Shown here: positions 1-8,604 of the stretch, one piece after another
How the letters are laid out: each line of letters begins with the position of its first letter
Numbering within the stretch: the first letter of the stretch is position 1
Source of the DNA: JBKEDF01 sp047975325
Lineage (GTDB): Bacteria; Pseudomonadota; Alphaproteobacteria; Rhodobacterales; Rhodobacteraceae
Direction: 5' to 3'
Length of the DNA stretch: 54,711 bases
Assembly (NCBI GenBank): GCA_047975325.1
Contig: JBKEDF010000081.1
Coordinates: 1-54,711 of the forward strand
Translations under genes and position numbers: made by a program
Notes under the pieces: model-generated
The model's input: only the letters and a program-made list of their open reading frames with translations
The model's database searches: none
Told to the model about the DNA's origin: nothing

Positions 1-2
1 AG

Positions 3-78
3 TGGTGAGCCGTGCAGGATTCGAACCTGCGACCCACTGATTAAAAGTCAGTTGCTCTACCAACTGAGCTAACGGCCC
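3..78 (-). tRNA. tRNA-Lys (anticodon TTT)
   Basis: On the minus strand this folds as a full 76-base cloverleaf. The 7-bp acceptor stem (GGGCCGT with ACGGCTC) contains one G-T pair. The D-arm begins TAGCTCAGTTGGTAGAGC, the anticodon loop is CTTTTAAT with anticodon TTT, and the T-arm contains GGTTCGAATCC. The CCA end is encoded. It reads lysine AAA/AAG codons. It is transcribed away from dapF, so the 102 bases between them should hold both promoters. Confidence 0.97.
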
Positions 79-180
79 ACTGCGAGGCTTCCTAGAAAAC
101 TCCTTTCGGGGGGTCAAGCGGGTTTCGACATAAAAACGTGTTCTCTGGCAAAAACCCGGCGGCAGGCGTAGAAGCGATTC

Positions 181-1020
181 ATGAATCGTGATCCTCTTCC
201 GGCGGGCCTGGCGTTCATCAAGATGCATGGGCTGGGCAATGACTTTGTCATCATCGACTCGCGGGGGCGCGGGGCGGTGGTTACGGCTGCATTGGCGCGG
301 GCATTGGGTGATCGCAATCGAGGTGTGGGTTTCGATCAACTGGCCGAAATCCGCGATGCCGACGGGGCCGATTTCGCGCTTGATTTCTGGAATGCCGATG
401 GTAGCCGGGCTGGCGCTTGCGGCAATGCGACACGCTGCGTTGCGGATCTGGTGATGCGCGAACGGGGGGCTGAACATATACGGCTTGAAACAGCCCGGGG
501 TATGCTTGAGGCGCTGCGCCGCCCGGATGGGCTGGTCGCCGTCAATATGGGTGCGCCACAACTGGATTGGGCGGGCATACCACTGGCAAAACCCATGGAT
601 GTGCTTCACCTGCCGATGCCGGGCGATCCGGCAGCGGTTGGCATGGGCAACCCGCATTGTGTGTTCCTTGTCCCCGATGCCGAAGTGGCGGATGTCGCGG
701 GCCTAGGCGCACAGGTGGAAAAAGACCCGCTTTTTCCCGAGCGCACCAATGTGGAATTCGCAAGCCTTTCCGGCCCGGATCATCTGCGGATGCGGGTCTG
801 GGAACGGGGTGCGGGCATCACCCTGGCCTGTGGTTCGGGCGCCTGTGCAACGGCAGTCGCAGCCCATCTGCGGGGGCTGACGGGGCGGCATGTTCTGATG
901 GATGTCGATGGCGGGCGGATGGAGATCGACTGGCGCGAGGATGGGGTCTGGATGGCAGGACCCGTCTCCCAGGTGTTCAGGGGGCACCTTGACCCCGAAT
1001 TTCTGGCTTCCTTGCAATGA
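181..1020 (+). CDS. dapF: Diaminopimelate epimerase
   Basis: Converts LL- to meso-diaminopimelate, the last step before lysine and the cross-linking residue of peptidoglycan; cytosolic and cofactor-free. The 279-residue length is normal. The N-terminal MHGLGNDF signature is at about residue 15. The two catalytic cysteines lie in AGACGNATRC (Cys80) and LACGSGACAT (Cys217), one in each half of the pseudo-symmetric fold. The usual ERGAGET motif reads ERGAGIT here, a mild variant. The ATG start is chosen because it gives the usual short lead before the signature. The stop overlaps the mtaB start (ATGA), so the two genes are probably translationally coupled. Confidence 0.96.
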   Translation: MNRDPLPAGLAFIKMHGLGNDFVIIDSRGRGAVVTAALARALGDRNRGVGFDQLAEIRDADGADFALDFWNADGSRAGACGNATRCVADLVMRERGAEHIRLETARGMLEALRRPDGLVAVNMGAPQLDWAGIPLAKPMDVLHLPMPGDPAAVGMGNPHCVFLVPDAEVADVAGLGAQVEKDPLFPERTNVEFASLSGPDHLRMRVWERGAGITLACGSGACATAVAAHLRGLTGRHVLMDVDGGRMEIDWREDGVWMAGPVSQVFRGHLDPEFLASLQ

Positions 1021-2270
1021 AACCGCCGGTCTTTTCCACATTGGGCTGTCGGCTTAACGCCTATGAAACCGAAGCGATGAAGGAACTTGCCTCCGCTGCC
1101 GGGGTGGAAGGTGCGGTTGTGGTCAATACCTGCGCTGTCACGGCAGAGGCGGTACGTAAGGCCAAGCAGGAAATCCGGCGATTGGCACGTGACAACCCCG
1201 ATGCGCCGGTTATCGTTACCGGCTGCGCCGCGCAGACCGAACCGGAAACCTTCGCTGCAATGGCGGAGGTCACACGGGTGATCGGCAATCATGAAAAGAT
1301 GCAGCCGGATACCTGGCGGAACCTCCGCCAGGCGGATTTCATCGGAAAGACGGAAAAGATCCAGGTCGATGATATCATGTCTGTACGGGAAACAGCGGGC
1401 CATCTGATTGACGGCTTCGGACGACACAGGGCCTATGTGCAGGTACAAAATGGCTGCGATCATCGTTGCACCTTCTGCATCATTCCCTATGGGCGGGGTA
1501 ATTCGAGGTCGGTGCCCGCCGGTGTCGTGGTGGAACAGATCCGGCGACTGGTGGATCGGGGTTTTTGCGAAGTGGTGCTGACCGGCGTGGACCTGACCTC
1601 CTGGGGGGCGGATCTGCCGACGGAGCCACGGCTGGGCGATCTGGTCATGCGGATCCTGCGGCTGGTCCCGGATCTGCCACGATTGCGGATTTCCTCCATC
1701 GATTCGATAGAAGCGGATGAAAACCTGATGCGGGCAATCGCAACCGAGCCGCGCCTGATGCCGCATCTTCATCTGTCACTTCAGGCCGGGGATGACATGA
1801 TCCTGAAACGGATGAAACGGCGCCATCTGCGCGATGATGCCATCCGGTTCTGTGAAGAAGCCCGACGCCTGCGGCCGGATATGGTGTTCGGAGCCGACAT
1901 TATCGCAGGCTTTCCGACCGAAACCGAAGCGATGTTCGAAAACTCGTTGAAGCTGGTGGAAGATTGCGATCTGACCTTCCTGCATGTCTTTCCGTTTTCC
2001 GCCCGCAACGGCACACCCGCTGCCCGGATGCCACGTGTCGCAGGCCCGGATATCAAATCGCGCGCAGCCCGGTTGCGCAAGGCAGGCGAGGCTGCGCTCA
2101 CCCGTCATCTGACGGCGCAGGACGGGCAATGCCATCGCGTATTGATGGAAGGCCCGCGCAGGGGGCGGACAGAACAGTTTACCGAGGTGGATTTTACAAC
2201 CGACCAACCCGAAGGGCAGATTGTCGAGGCCCGGATCGCAGGCTTTGCCCAGGGTCGGCTATTGGCCTGA
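1017..2270 (+). CDS. mtaB: tRNA t6A37 methylthiotransferase MtaB
   Basis: Radical-SAM enzyme that adds a methylthio group to t6A37 of ANN-decoding tRNAs, giving ms2t6A. The 417 residues show the N-terminal MTTase domain with three iron-sulfur cysteines (Cys11, Cys39, Cys70). The radical-SAM motif is in QNGCDHRCTFC (Cys147, 151, 154), followed by IIPYGRGNSRS, typical of this subgroup rather than MiaB. The C-terminal part resembles a TRAM domain. Translation begins inside the dapF stop. The related RimO and MiaB families are less likely because the NGCDHRCTFCIIP block is the MtaB form. Confidence 0.93.
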   Translation: MKPPVFSTLGCRLNAYETEAMKELASAAGVEGAVVVNTCAVTAEAVRKAKQEIRRLARDNPDAPVIVTGCAAQTEPETFAAMAEVTRVIGNHEKMQPDTWRNLRQADFIGKTEKIQVDDIMSVRETAGHLIDGFGRHRAYVQVQNGCDHRCTFCIIPYGRGNSRSVPAGVVVEQIRRLVDRGFCEVVLTGVDLTSWGADLPTEPRLGDLVMRILRLVPDLPRLRISSIDSIEADENLMRAIATEPRLMPHLHLSLQAGDDMILKRMKRRHLRDDAIRFCEEARRLRPDMVFGADIIAGFPTETEAMFENSLKLVEDCDLTFLHVFPFSARNGTPAARMPRVAGPDIKSRAARLRKAGEAALTRHLTAQDGQCHRVLMEGPRRGRTEQFTEVDFTTDQPEGQIVEARIAGFAQGRLLA

Positions 2271-2294
2271 CATGTCTGTACCGATCCTCGCCGA

Positions 2295-2314
2295 AAGGTA
2301 AACCACCGTACCTT
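2295..2314. terminator. Weak hairpin between convergent genes
   Basis: AAGGTA and TACCTT form a 6-bp stem with an 8-base loop in the 57-base gap between mtaB and the leftward aminomutase gene. There is no clear U-tract on either side, so this is only a possible shared terminator. Confidence 0.22.
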
Positions 2315-2327
2315 GAGGGCCCAGCGT

Positions 2328-3383
2328 TCAACTGTAGGTATCCTGCGGGTCATGATATCGGTGTAATCGTCCCGACGGGTCAGCAACTTCCCAAGTACCT
2401 TCCGCTGCGCGCGTCAGATATCCCGGACCGATCGGCACCTTGCCATAGCCGCCCGGAATATCCAGCACATAGCTGGGCAGGGCAATGCCCGAAAGCCTTC
2501 CGCGTAGCGCCGCCATGATTGCCTGCCCTTTCCCGATTGTCGTCCGGAAATGGCCCGTTCCCCGGGCAAGGTCGCAATGATGCAGGTAATAGGGCTTTAC
2601 CCGGGCACGGATCAGCGCCCTGAAAAGGGCCTCCAGTATCCCTGCGTCATCATTGATTCCACGCAACAGAACAGTCTGTGACAAAAGCGGGATCCCGGCA
2701 CCTGCAAGACGTGCCAGCGCCGCGCCTGCCGCATCGGTCAATTCCTGCACATGATTGGCATGAAGCACCAGCCAGACCGTCTTTGCACCAGCCAGCGCCG
2801 CGATAAGATTCTCTGTGATCTTCTCCGGTGCGACCACGGGAACCCGGGTATGGAAACGGATGACCTCAACATGGGGGATTGCCTGCAACCGTGCCATCAG
2901 CACGGCAAGCCTGCGTGGCGAAAGCGTCAACGGATCGCCCCCCGTCAGGATCACTTCCCAGATCGCCGGGGTCTTCGCGATATAGTCAAGGGCCGCTTCC
3001 AGATCTTCCGGGGGTAAAATGCCGTCCCCACCGACAACCTCACGGCGGAAACAGAACCGGCAATAGACCTCACACAGATGGGTTGCATGCAGGATAACCC
3101 GATCCGGGTAACGATGGGTCACACCCGGCGCGGCGGCATGCGTTTCATCCCCGATCGGATCGACAAGATCCCCGGGCCGGGTAACAAGTTCCTGCGGCGA
3201 GGGCACAAATTGCCGCCCCACCCCATCGTCGGGCGATATGATGGCACCAGCCATTTCCGATGAAAGCCGCAGCCTGAACCCGGCGGAAACCCGGTCAAGC
3301 ACAGGTCTATCCGCCGGATCGGCCAGGCCCTGTTCCACAAGCTGGTCGGGCGTTGTCAGGGCCTTTGACGGTTTTTTCATCAT
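2328..3383 (-). CDS. Lysine 2,3-aminomutase-like radical SAM protein (KamA/EpmB family)
   Basis: A radical-SAM, PLP-dependent amino-mutase of 351 residues. The cluster motif is CEVYCRFC (Cys104, 108, 111). The C-terminal PGGYGK carries the lysine that binds PLP in the family (usually PGGGGK). The size is close to E. coli EpmB (about 340) rather than the roughly 416-residue catabolic enzyme. EpmB makes (R)-beta-lysine for elongation factor P modification, and that role is an inference here because neither efp nor epmA is in the window. The start is placed at 3383, where ATG overlaps the stop of the DUF1643 gene; the upstream extension is a shadow of that gene. Confidence 0.85.
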   Translation of the reverse strand: MMKKPSKALTTPDQLVEQGLADPADRPVLDRVSAGFRLRLSSEMAGAIISPDDGVGRQFVPSPQELVTRPGDLVDPIGDETHAAAPGVTHRYPDRVILHATHLCEVYCRFCFRREVVGGDGILPPEDLEAALDYIAKTPAIWEVILTGGDPLTLSPRRLAVLMARLQAIPHVEVIRFHTRVPVVAPEKITENLIAALAGAKTVWLVLHANHVQELTDAAGAALARLAGAGIPLLSQTVLLRGINDDAGILEALFRALIRARVKPYYLHHCDLARGTGHFRTTIGKGQAIMAALRGRLSGIALPSYVLDIPGGYGKVPIGPGYLTRAAEGTWEVADPSGRLHRYHDPQDTYS

Positions 3384-3913
3384 GTGGGACTCCGCCTGGC
3401 AGAGGCAATCCAGCGCTGCGGCCTGGCACGATAGGGCAGATAGAGCGGGTGGCGCGGATGACCGTCCTTCGTCACCCCGAGATGCCAGAGCCCGTACCCC
3501 GCATGGCGCAGCTTCCTTTCCGTCAGCACGCCCTGATCCCGATATGCACCATGAACACCCCAGGCGCAAAGCACCAGATCCGCCCATTGCGCACCTTCAG
3601 ACAGGATCGCGTCATTCTTCGGTCCGATGGGATCTTCGGCACGGCGCAGGTCGCGCGGATCGGTGGCCCGGAAAGCAAAGATATTCACCACCCGAAACGC
3701 CCCATAGCCCAGTGCCCAGGCGCGCCTTTCACAGCGTTCCACGGTCGGGTCATTCTGCCGTTCCGTGGCGGTGGAGGGATTGAGCATGATGAAAAGCAAC
3801 CGTTCCCCCGTCGGATCCCAGACCCGCGTCAGGGCATAGCGATAGGCCCCGCAGCGGGAATAATCGGCCCGGCTTTCGGCATCATCCTTGCGGAAATGGC
3901 GGCTGACAGTCAC
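3380..3913 (-). CDS. DUF1643 family protein
   Basis: A 177-residue soluble protein with the DUF1643 hallmarks: RYALTRVWD near residue 27, LFIMLNPSTAT near residue 40, then TVERCERRA and FRVVNIFAFRATDP. The function is unknown to me and the family has no established activity. The start codon is GTG and overlaps the truB stop (GTGA); the stop overlaps the ATG of the aminomutase gene. It therefore sits tightly inside a truB-DUF1643-KamA string, suggesting co-expression with RNA and translation-related genes, which is inference only. Confidence 0.85.
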   Translation of the reverse strand: MTVSRHFRKDDAESRADYSRCGAYRYALTRVWDPTGERLLFIMLNPSTATERQNDPTVERCERRAWALGYGAFRVVNIFAFRATDPRDLRRAEDPIGPKNDAILSEGAQWADLVLCAWGVHGAYRDQGVLTERKLRHAGYGLWHLGVTKDGHPRHPLYLPYRARPQRWIASARRSPT

Positions 3914-4824
3914 GCCGGATCCGTGTTGAAGACCCGCGAAGGATGCAATTCCCCGGCACGGTACTGGCCCACGGCAATGGCATGGCCCTCAAAGCTTGCC
4001 CAGGCCTCGGTGCCATAATCCAGCGCGCCGGTCAGTACCATACCGGGATTGCCATGCCGCAGCCGCGCCGCGCCTTCGGGCGTTGCCGGCAGTTCCGGCA
4101 GGTCCGCCAGCGCGGTTTCAAGGGGCAGAAGATGGTCATCCAGCGCCTCGCTTTGCGCAAGCTCATCAAGCAGGTCCATTGAAATTCCGTCCTCGGCCTC
4201 GAAAGGCCCGGACCAGACCCGGCGCAACCAGGTGACATGGCCATGACAGCCCAATGCTGCGCCAAGGTCCCGCGCGATGGAACGCACATAGCCCCCCTTG
4301 CCGCAAACCATTTCCAGTTCCAGAAGGTCGGCGGCAGGATGATCCATCACCTTCAGGCTTTCCACCCGGAGCGGGCGCGCGGCCAGTGCCAGTTCCTCAC
4401 CATCGCGGGCCAGGTCATAGGCGCGGGCACCATCGACCTTCACGGCGGAAAACTGTGGTGGCACCTGCATGATATCACCGCGAAAGGCCACCAGCGCCGT
4501 ATCGATCTGCCCGCGATCGGGCCGCGAATCCGAAGTGGCAATAACCTCACCTGAAGCATCATCGGTTGTGGTCGCAGCACCCAGCCGGATCTGGAAACGA
4601 TAGGATTTCAGTGCTTCGGCAACATAAGGGACGGTCTTGGTCGCCTCGCCCAATGCCACCGCCAGAACACCCGTCGCATCGGGGTCCAGTGTGCCGGCAT
4701 GACCCGCCTTTTGCGCACGGAAGGCCCAGCGCACCTTGCCGACCACCGAGGTCGATGTCATTCCTGCGGGCTTGTCGATCACCACCCAGCCCGAAATCGG
4801 GCGACCCTTGCGCTTTCTTGCCAT
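3910..4824 (-). CDS. truB: tRNA pseudouridine(55) synthase TruB
   Basis: Makes pseudouridine 55 in the T-loop of tRNAs. The 304 residues begin MARKRKGRPISGWVVIDKP. Motif II is GHAGTLDPDATGVL, with the catalytic aspartate at Asp47 in GTLDP. YRFQIRLGAATTTDD and GGYVRSIARDLG are further family blocks. The ATG at 4824 is preceded by AAAGGA on the minus strand, and the longer open frame upstream has no family similarity. It lies in a leftward run starting at rbfA, keeping the common rbfA-truB linkage, but infB and nusA are not alongside. Confidence 0.95.
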   Translation of the reverse strand: MARKRKGRPISGWVVIDKPAGMTSTSVVGKVRWAFRAQKAGHAGTLDPDATGVLAVALGEATKTVPYVAEALKSYRFQIRLGAATTTDDASGEVIATSDSRPDRGQIDTALVAFRGDIMQVPPQFSAVKVDGARAYDLARDGEELALAARPLRVESLKVMDHPAADLLELEMVCGKGGYVRSIARDLGAALGCHGHVTWLRRVWSGPFEAEDGISMDLLDELAQSEALDDHLLPLETALADLPELPATPEGAARLRHGNPGMVLTGALDYGTEAWASFEGHAIAVGQYRAGELHPSRVFNTDPA

Positions 4825-4885
4825 GATCCGTCCTTTGCCAGAACGCCGCCCGATAGCGCCATGCGCACGAGGCGTCAACCGCGCA

Positions 4886-5635
4886 TCAGGGTGCGGGCTC
4901 CGCCAGTCCGATAATCGGCCCCATCTGAAAGCCAAAATCATTCCGGCCCAGGACCGGCGCATATAGGCGGCTGATCCTGCCATCGAAATACAGCGCATTG
5001 GGTGTGCCCAGCGCCTCGCGGAAAAAACTGCCAAATTCGAAAAATGTCACCGCCTGGCCGGAAATGACAAGATAGGCCGTCTTGCCATCGGCACTGACAC
5101 CAACCCCGTTGCGGATGAAACGGCTGCTGCTGTCGGGCAGAAAACGCGGATGCAGTGCCCCATCGATGACCAGCATCGGCCCCGATTGTGTGGCAAAACG
5201 ACAGACGGGTCTTTCGGCATCGAAACGCCGTGATTCGTAAAGGTCAAAACGGCCCTGCCCGATGCAGAAAACCCCATTGGGCAGCATCCCGAAATTACCC
5301 GGCCCCTCGCGTGTCACGATGGGGGCGCGTTCCCTGCCCTCTTCGATCAGCAACCCGACGGGACGGCGATCATCGTGATACATGCCGGCATTCATCGCAA
5401 AGCCAAGGCGCAGCCCTTCGGTGGCCAGTTGTTCCTCCACCCGGCCAAAACTTCCCAGCACCACGTCATTAGCATCGCTGTGAAAAACCCGCAGGTCCTC
5501 CTCCGCCGTGACACTGCACAGGGTGTAATCAAGCCCCTCATGAACCCGGTTTTCGCAAACCGCCGCATCCGCGCAGCCAGAGGCCAATCCCGCAAGTGCA
5601 AGGCCCCATCCAAGACAAAGAAGGCTAGCTTTCAT
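4886..5635 (-). CDS. Phosphodiester glycosidase-like (NAGPA/DUF2233) exported protein
   Basis: The open frame encodes a signal sequence MKASLLCLGWGLALAGLASGC, probably a lipoprotein signal although the lipobox (ASGC) is atypical. Next is the NAGPA-type domain with FAMNAGMYHDDRRPVGLLIE, NGVFCIG, ATQSGPMLVIDG, SRFIRNGVGV and PNALYFDGRISRLY. The family includes the mammalian enzyme that uncovers mannose-6-phosphate and several bacterial phosphodiester glycosidases; the substrate here is unknown. It should act outside the cytoplasmic membrane. Four in-frame ATGs (5647, 5644, 5641, 5635) compete for the start, and all overlap the rbfA end. It sits between rbfA and truB. Confidence 0.8.
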   Translation of the reverse strand: MKASLLCLGWGLALAGLASGCADAAVCENRVHEGLDYTLCSVTAEEDLRVFHSDANDVVLGSFGRVEEQLATEGLRLGFAMNAGMYHDDRRPVGLLIEEGRERAPIVTREGPGNFGMLPNGVFCIGQGRFDLYESRRFDAERPVCRFATQSGPMLVIDGALHPRFLPDSSSRFIRNGVGVSADGKTAYLVISGQAVTFFEFGSFFREALGTPNALYFDGRISRLYAPVLGRNDFGFQMGPIIGLAEPAP

Positions 5636-6041
5636 CCTCATCATCATGGCTTTCGATATCACGACGGACACGTTCATCGGCGAAAAGTCGGCGGGTTTCA
5701 TCAAGCTGATGATAGGTCTCATCAGGACGGAATCGCAAATCCGGTGCATATTTCAGAACCATCGCCCTGGACAGGGTCCGACGCAGTTCCCCCCTGTTGC
5801 GGGCCAATGCGGCAATGGCACCTTCGATATCCTTGCCCGCCAGCGGCATCACATGCACCGTCGCCACCTTGAGATCGGGCGAACACCGCACCTCACCCAC
5901 GGTGATGGAACGGCGATTAAGATCCGGGTCATGGATTTCACCGCGATTGAGGATATCAGACAGGGTGCGCCGGATCAGTTCCCCGACACGGAGCTGTCGT
6001 TGCGAAGGGCCTTTGCCCGAAGAAAAACGGTTCTTTGCCAT
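5625..6041 (-). CDS. rbfA: 30S ribosome-binding factor RbfA
   Basis: A small KH-fold protein that helps mature the 17S rRNA 5' end and the 30S subunit, especially in the cold. The 138 residues contain SQRQLRVGELIRRTLSDIL near the start, DPDLNRRSITVGEVRCSPDL in the middle, and an acidic tail (ESHDDEDES). The ATG at 6041 gives the standard MAKNRFSSGKGPSQRQ start; the upstream extension is a dapB-region shadow. It is divergent from dapB with only 73 bases between them, which must hold both promoters. Confidence 0.95.
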   Translation of the reverse strand: MAKNRFSSGKGPSQRQLRVGELIRRTLSDILNRGEIHDPDLNRRSITVGEVRCSPDLKVATVHVMPLAGKDIEGAIAALARNRGELRRTLSRAMVLKYAPDLRFRPDETYHQLDETRRLFADERVRRDIESHDDEDES

Positions 6042-6114
6042 TTCGCCGATGTAGGCGCTTTGCCCGCGCGCCGCAACGGGATAAGGAGGGGCAAGGGAAT
6101 AAAGGAGCAGGACA

Positions 6115-6924
6115 ATGACGGAACTTCCGGGCATCGTGATCACCGGGACCTCCGGCCGCATGGGGCAGATGCTGGTCCGGACAGTCATCGCATCGCCAAG
6201 GGTACGACTGGCAGGCTGTGTCGAACGGGCGGGGCATGGCTGGATCGGTCGCGATATCGGTGAGGCCATGGGAGGCGCGGCACTGGGCGTGACCGTTACC
6301 GATGATCCGCTTGAGGCCTTTGCCCATGCGCAGGCCGTGATTGATTTCACCGCCCCTGCTGCCACCGTGGAATTCGCTGCACTGGCCGCCCAGGCCCGGG
6401 CCGTGCATGTCATCGGCACCACCGGCATGGAAGAAGGCGATCTTGCAAGGGTCTCTGCCGCCGCGCGCCATGCGGTGATCGTGCGGGCGGGCAACATGAG
6501 TCTCGGCGTCAATCTGCTTGTGCGGCTGACACAAAAGGTTGCCGCCGCATTGGATGAGGATTGGGATATCGAGGTAGTCGAGGCCCATCATCGCATGAAG
6601 GTGGATGCGCCCTCGGGCACCGCGCTGATGCTGGGCGAGGCCGCGGCGGAAGGACGGGGCGAAAGCCTTGCCGCACTCCGCAACCCCGCGCGTGAAGGCA
6701 TCACTGGTGCAAGGCGCAACGGCTCCATCGGATTTTCGGCAATCAGGGGCGGCGATGTCGTGGGCGAACATGATGTGATCTTCGCAGCTGATGGCGAAAG
6801 GATCGTGTTGCGCCATCTGGCCACCGATCGGGCAATCTTCGCGCGTGGCGCGTTGAAAGCGGCGCTTTGGGGACAGGGCCAGAAGCCCGGCGAATATGAC
6901 ATGATGGATGTACTCGGCCTCTGA
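6115..6924 (+). CDS. dapB: 4-hydroxy-tetrahydrodipicolinate reductase
   Basis: NAD(P)H-dependent reductase of the diaminopimelate/lysine pathway, complementing dapF in the same window. The 269 residues carry the dinucleotide motif GTSGRMGQ (residues 11-18). The catalytic and substrate block is EAHHRMKVDAPSGTA with His158/His159 and Lys162. The usual HHxxK reads HHRMK here, which is fine. The C-terminal end RAIFARGALKAALW is typical. The ATG is preceded by AGGAG (6105-6109) at good spacing. Confidence 0.96.
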   Translation: MTELPGIVITGTSGRMGQMLVRTVIASPRVRLAGCVERAGHGWIGRDIGEAMGGAALGVTVTDDPLEAFAHAQAVIDFTAPAATVEFAALAAQARAVHVIGTTGMEEGDLARVSAAARHAVIVRAGNMSLGVNLLVRLTQKVAAALDEDWDIEVVEAHHRMKVDAPSGTALMLGEAAAEGRGESLAALRNPAREGITGARRNGSIGFSAIRGGDVVGEHDVIFAADGERIVLRHLATDRAIFARGALKAALWGQGQKPGEYDMMDVLGL

Positions 6925-6948
6925 CAGGGCGGTGAGGATCCCGGCCTG

Positions 6949-7125
6949 TCAGAAATCGACAGCGATGCCCTTTTTTTCCCAATCGCCATAACGCACGGGC
7001 TCCGGTCCGTTGCGGCCGCCGATTTCGCGCGGCAAAGGCGCGGCCTCGTCTTTCTTGCGGCGGCGTTCTTCCGCCTCGGCAAGCGCACGCTGCGCGGCGG
7101 GGGGCAGATCGGGCTGATCAGGCAT
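6949..7125 (-). CDS. DUF1674 protein (SdhAF4-like succinate dehydrogenase assembly factor)
   Basis: A 58-residue protein ending in the DUF1674 signature RYGDWEKKGIAVDF, preceded by a charged AEAEERRRKKDE stretch and the segment EIGGRNGPEPVR. In eukaryotes the family (SDHAF4) binds flavinylated SdhA before complex II assembly; the bacterial role is inferred from that. No sdh genes are nearby. The ATG at 7125 fits the usual length; the longer frame upstream is not conserved-looking. It is convergent with dapB across a 24-base gap. Confidence 0.85.
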   Translation of the reverse strand: MPDQPDLPPAAQRALAEAEERRRKKDEAAPLPREIGGRNGPEPVRYGDWEKKGIAVDF

Positions 7126-7217
7126 GATATTCTTGTCGCTTTCCTTGTCTGGACAGCCCCCATGATATACCCCCGCCGGACAAGGCGGCAAGACCGGGTA
7201 CGGATCAAGGACGATAG

Positions 7218-8507
7218 ATGGCGCAAAAGGGAATTGCAGGGCGACGCGCGGCAATCGCGCTTCTGGGTCGGGTCCTTCAGGGGCATGAACCCCTGTCGCA
7301 GGCGGCCGATACCAGTGGCGGACCACTGGAGCGGCTTTCCCCGCCGGAACGGGCCACGGCGCTTCGGCTCACGACAACGGTCCTGCGTCATCTTGAACCG
7401 GCTGATCGTGCGCTGGCGCCTTTCCTGCGCAAGACACCACCCCCCACGATCCGCAACGCCCTGCGGCTGGGTATGGTGGAAATGGGTGTGGACCATGCCG
7501 CACCCCATGGCGTGGTCAATTCCATTGTCACGATCCTGCGCAAGACACCGAAAACCGCACATCTGGCAGGGCTTGCCAATGCCGTGCTGCGCCGCGCGGC
7601 GGATAGTTCCGGCAGCTTTGCCGATCTGCCACCGCAGAAATTGCCGCGCTGGCTGCGCCAGCCGCTGGTTCATGCCTGGGGAAGGGACGCAGTGACAGCG
7701 ATGGAGATGGCACTGCCTGCACAACCACCGCTGGATCTGACCACCAAACCCGGCCTCACCCCCCGGATCGAAGGGTTAAACCCCCTGCCCACCGGCGGGT
7801 TCCGTCTTGTCGCACCGGGGCAGATTTCGACGCTGCCGGGCTATGACGAAGGTGAATGGTGGGTACAGGATGCCAGTGCCGCGCTGGCGATGCGGCTGCT
7901 TGATCCGAAACCGGGTGAGACAGTGCTGGATCTTTGCGCAGCGCCCGGCGGCAAGACCATGCAGGCCGCCGCCGCTGGCGCAGATGTCACGGCATTGGAT
8001 ATCTCCGGGCCGCGCCTGGCCCGGCTGCGCGCCAATCTGACACGTACCGGCCTTGAGGCGGAAATCATCACCGCCGATGCGCTGCACTGGTCGCCGCCTG
8101 CGCCGTTCGCGGCGATCCTGCTTGATGCGCCCTGTTCGGCCACCGGTACAATCCGGCGCCATCCCGATCTGCCCTTCGTCAAGGATGGCAGCGACCTGCC
8201 TGCGCTGACCCGGTTACAGTCACAATTGATCGATCGTGCCCTGTCCTGGCTTGCACCGGGGGGGAGGCTGGTTTTCTGCACCTGTTCGCTCCTTCCCGAG
8301 GAAGGCGAGACGCAGATCACCGCCGCCCTTGCACGTCATCCCGGCCTCACGGTCAGCCGCCCTGCCCTGCCCGGCCTTGATCCGGGCTGGATCACAAAGG
8401 AAGGCGGGATCCGGCTCCGTCCGGATTACTGGGCCGATCGTGGCGGGATGGATGGGTTTTATATGGCGCTGCTCACGCAAAGCGCCACGGCGAGCAAAGA
8501 GCCGTGA
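7218..8507 (+). CDS. rsmB: RsmB-type 16S rRNA (cytosine-C5) methyltransferase
   Basis: SAM-dependent rRNA m5C methyltransferase of 429 residues. An N-terminal NusB-like RNA-binding domain (about 1-135) precedes a Rossmann methyltransferase domain. The SAM motif DLCAAPGGKT is near residue 237. The two cysteines of the mechanism lie in LLDAPCSATGT (near 302) and FCTCSLLPEEGE (near 354). Assignment to position C967 (RsmB) follows from the NusB fusion, though alphaproteobacterial members may target other positions. AAGGA upstream supports the ATG. Confidence 0.9.
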   Translation: MAQKGIAGRRAAIALLGRVLQGHEPLSQAADTSGGPLERLSPPERATALRLTTTVLRHLEPADRALAPFLRKTPPPTIRNALRLGMVEMGVDHAAPHGVVNSIVTILRKTPKTAHLAGLANAVLRRAADSSGSFADLPPQKLPRWLRQPLVHAWGRDAVTAMEMALPAQPPLDLTTKPGLTPRIEGLNPLPTGGFRLVAPGQISTLPGYDEGEWWVQDASAALAMRLLDPKPGETVLDLCAAPGGKTMQAAAAGADVTALDISGPRLARLRANLTRTGLEAEIITADALHWSPPAPFAAILLDAPCSATGTIRRHPDLPFVKDGSDLPALTRLQSQLIDRALSWLAPGGRLVFCTCSLLPEEGETQITAALARHPGLTVSRPALPGLDPGWITKEGGIRLRPDYWADRGGMDGFYMALLTQSATASKEP

Positions 8508-8604
8508 CAGAGCAGGACGGGCGGGTTATCTTTTCCCCACACCGGGACAACCGGGATCGGGTAGGCGAGGCAAGAGGCATTTGGGCACAACCCCGGAGCG
8601 CGAG

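Noticed and set aside
780..1772. A 330-residue open frame on the minus strand
   Set aside because: It lies entirely opposite dapF and mtaB, both strongly supported, and its translation has no recognisable family blocks.
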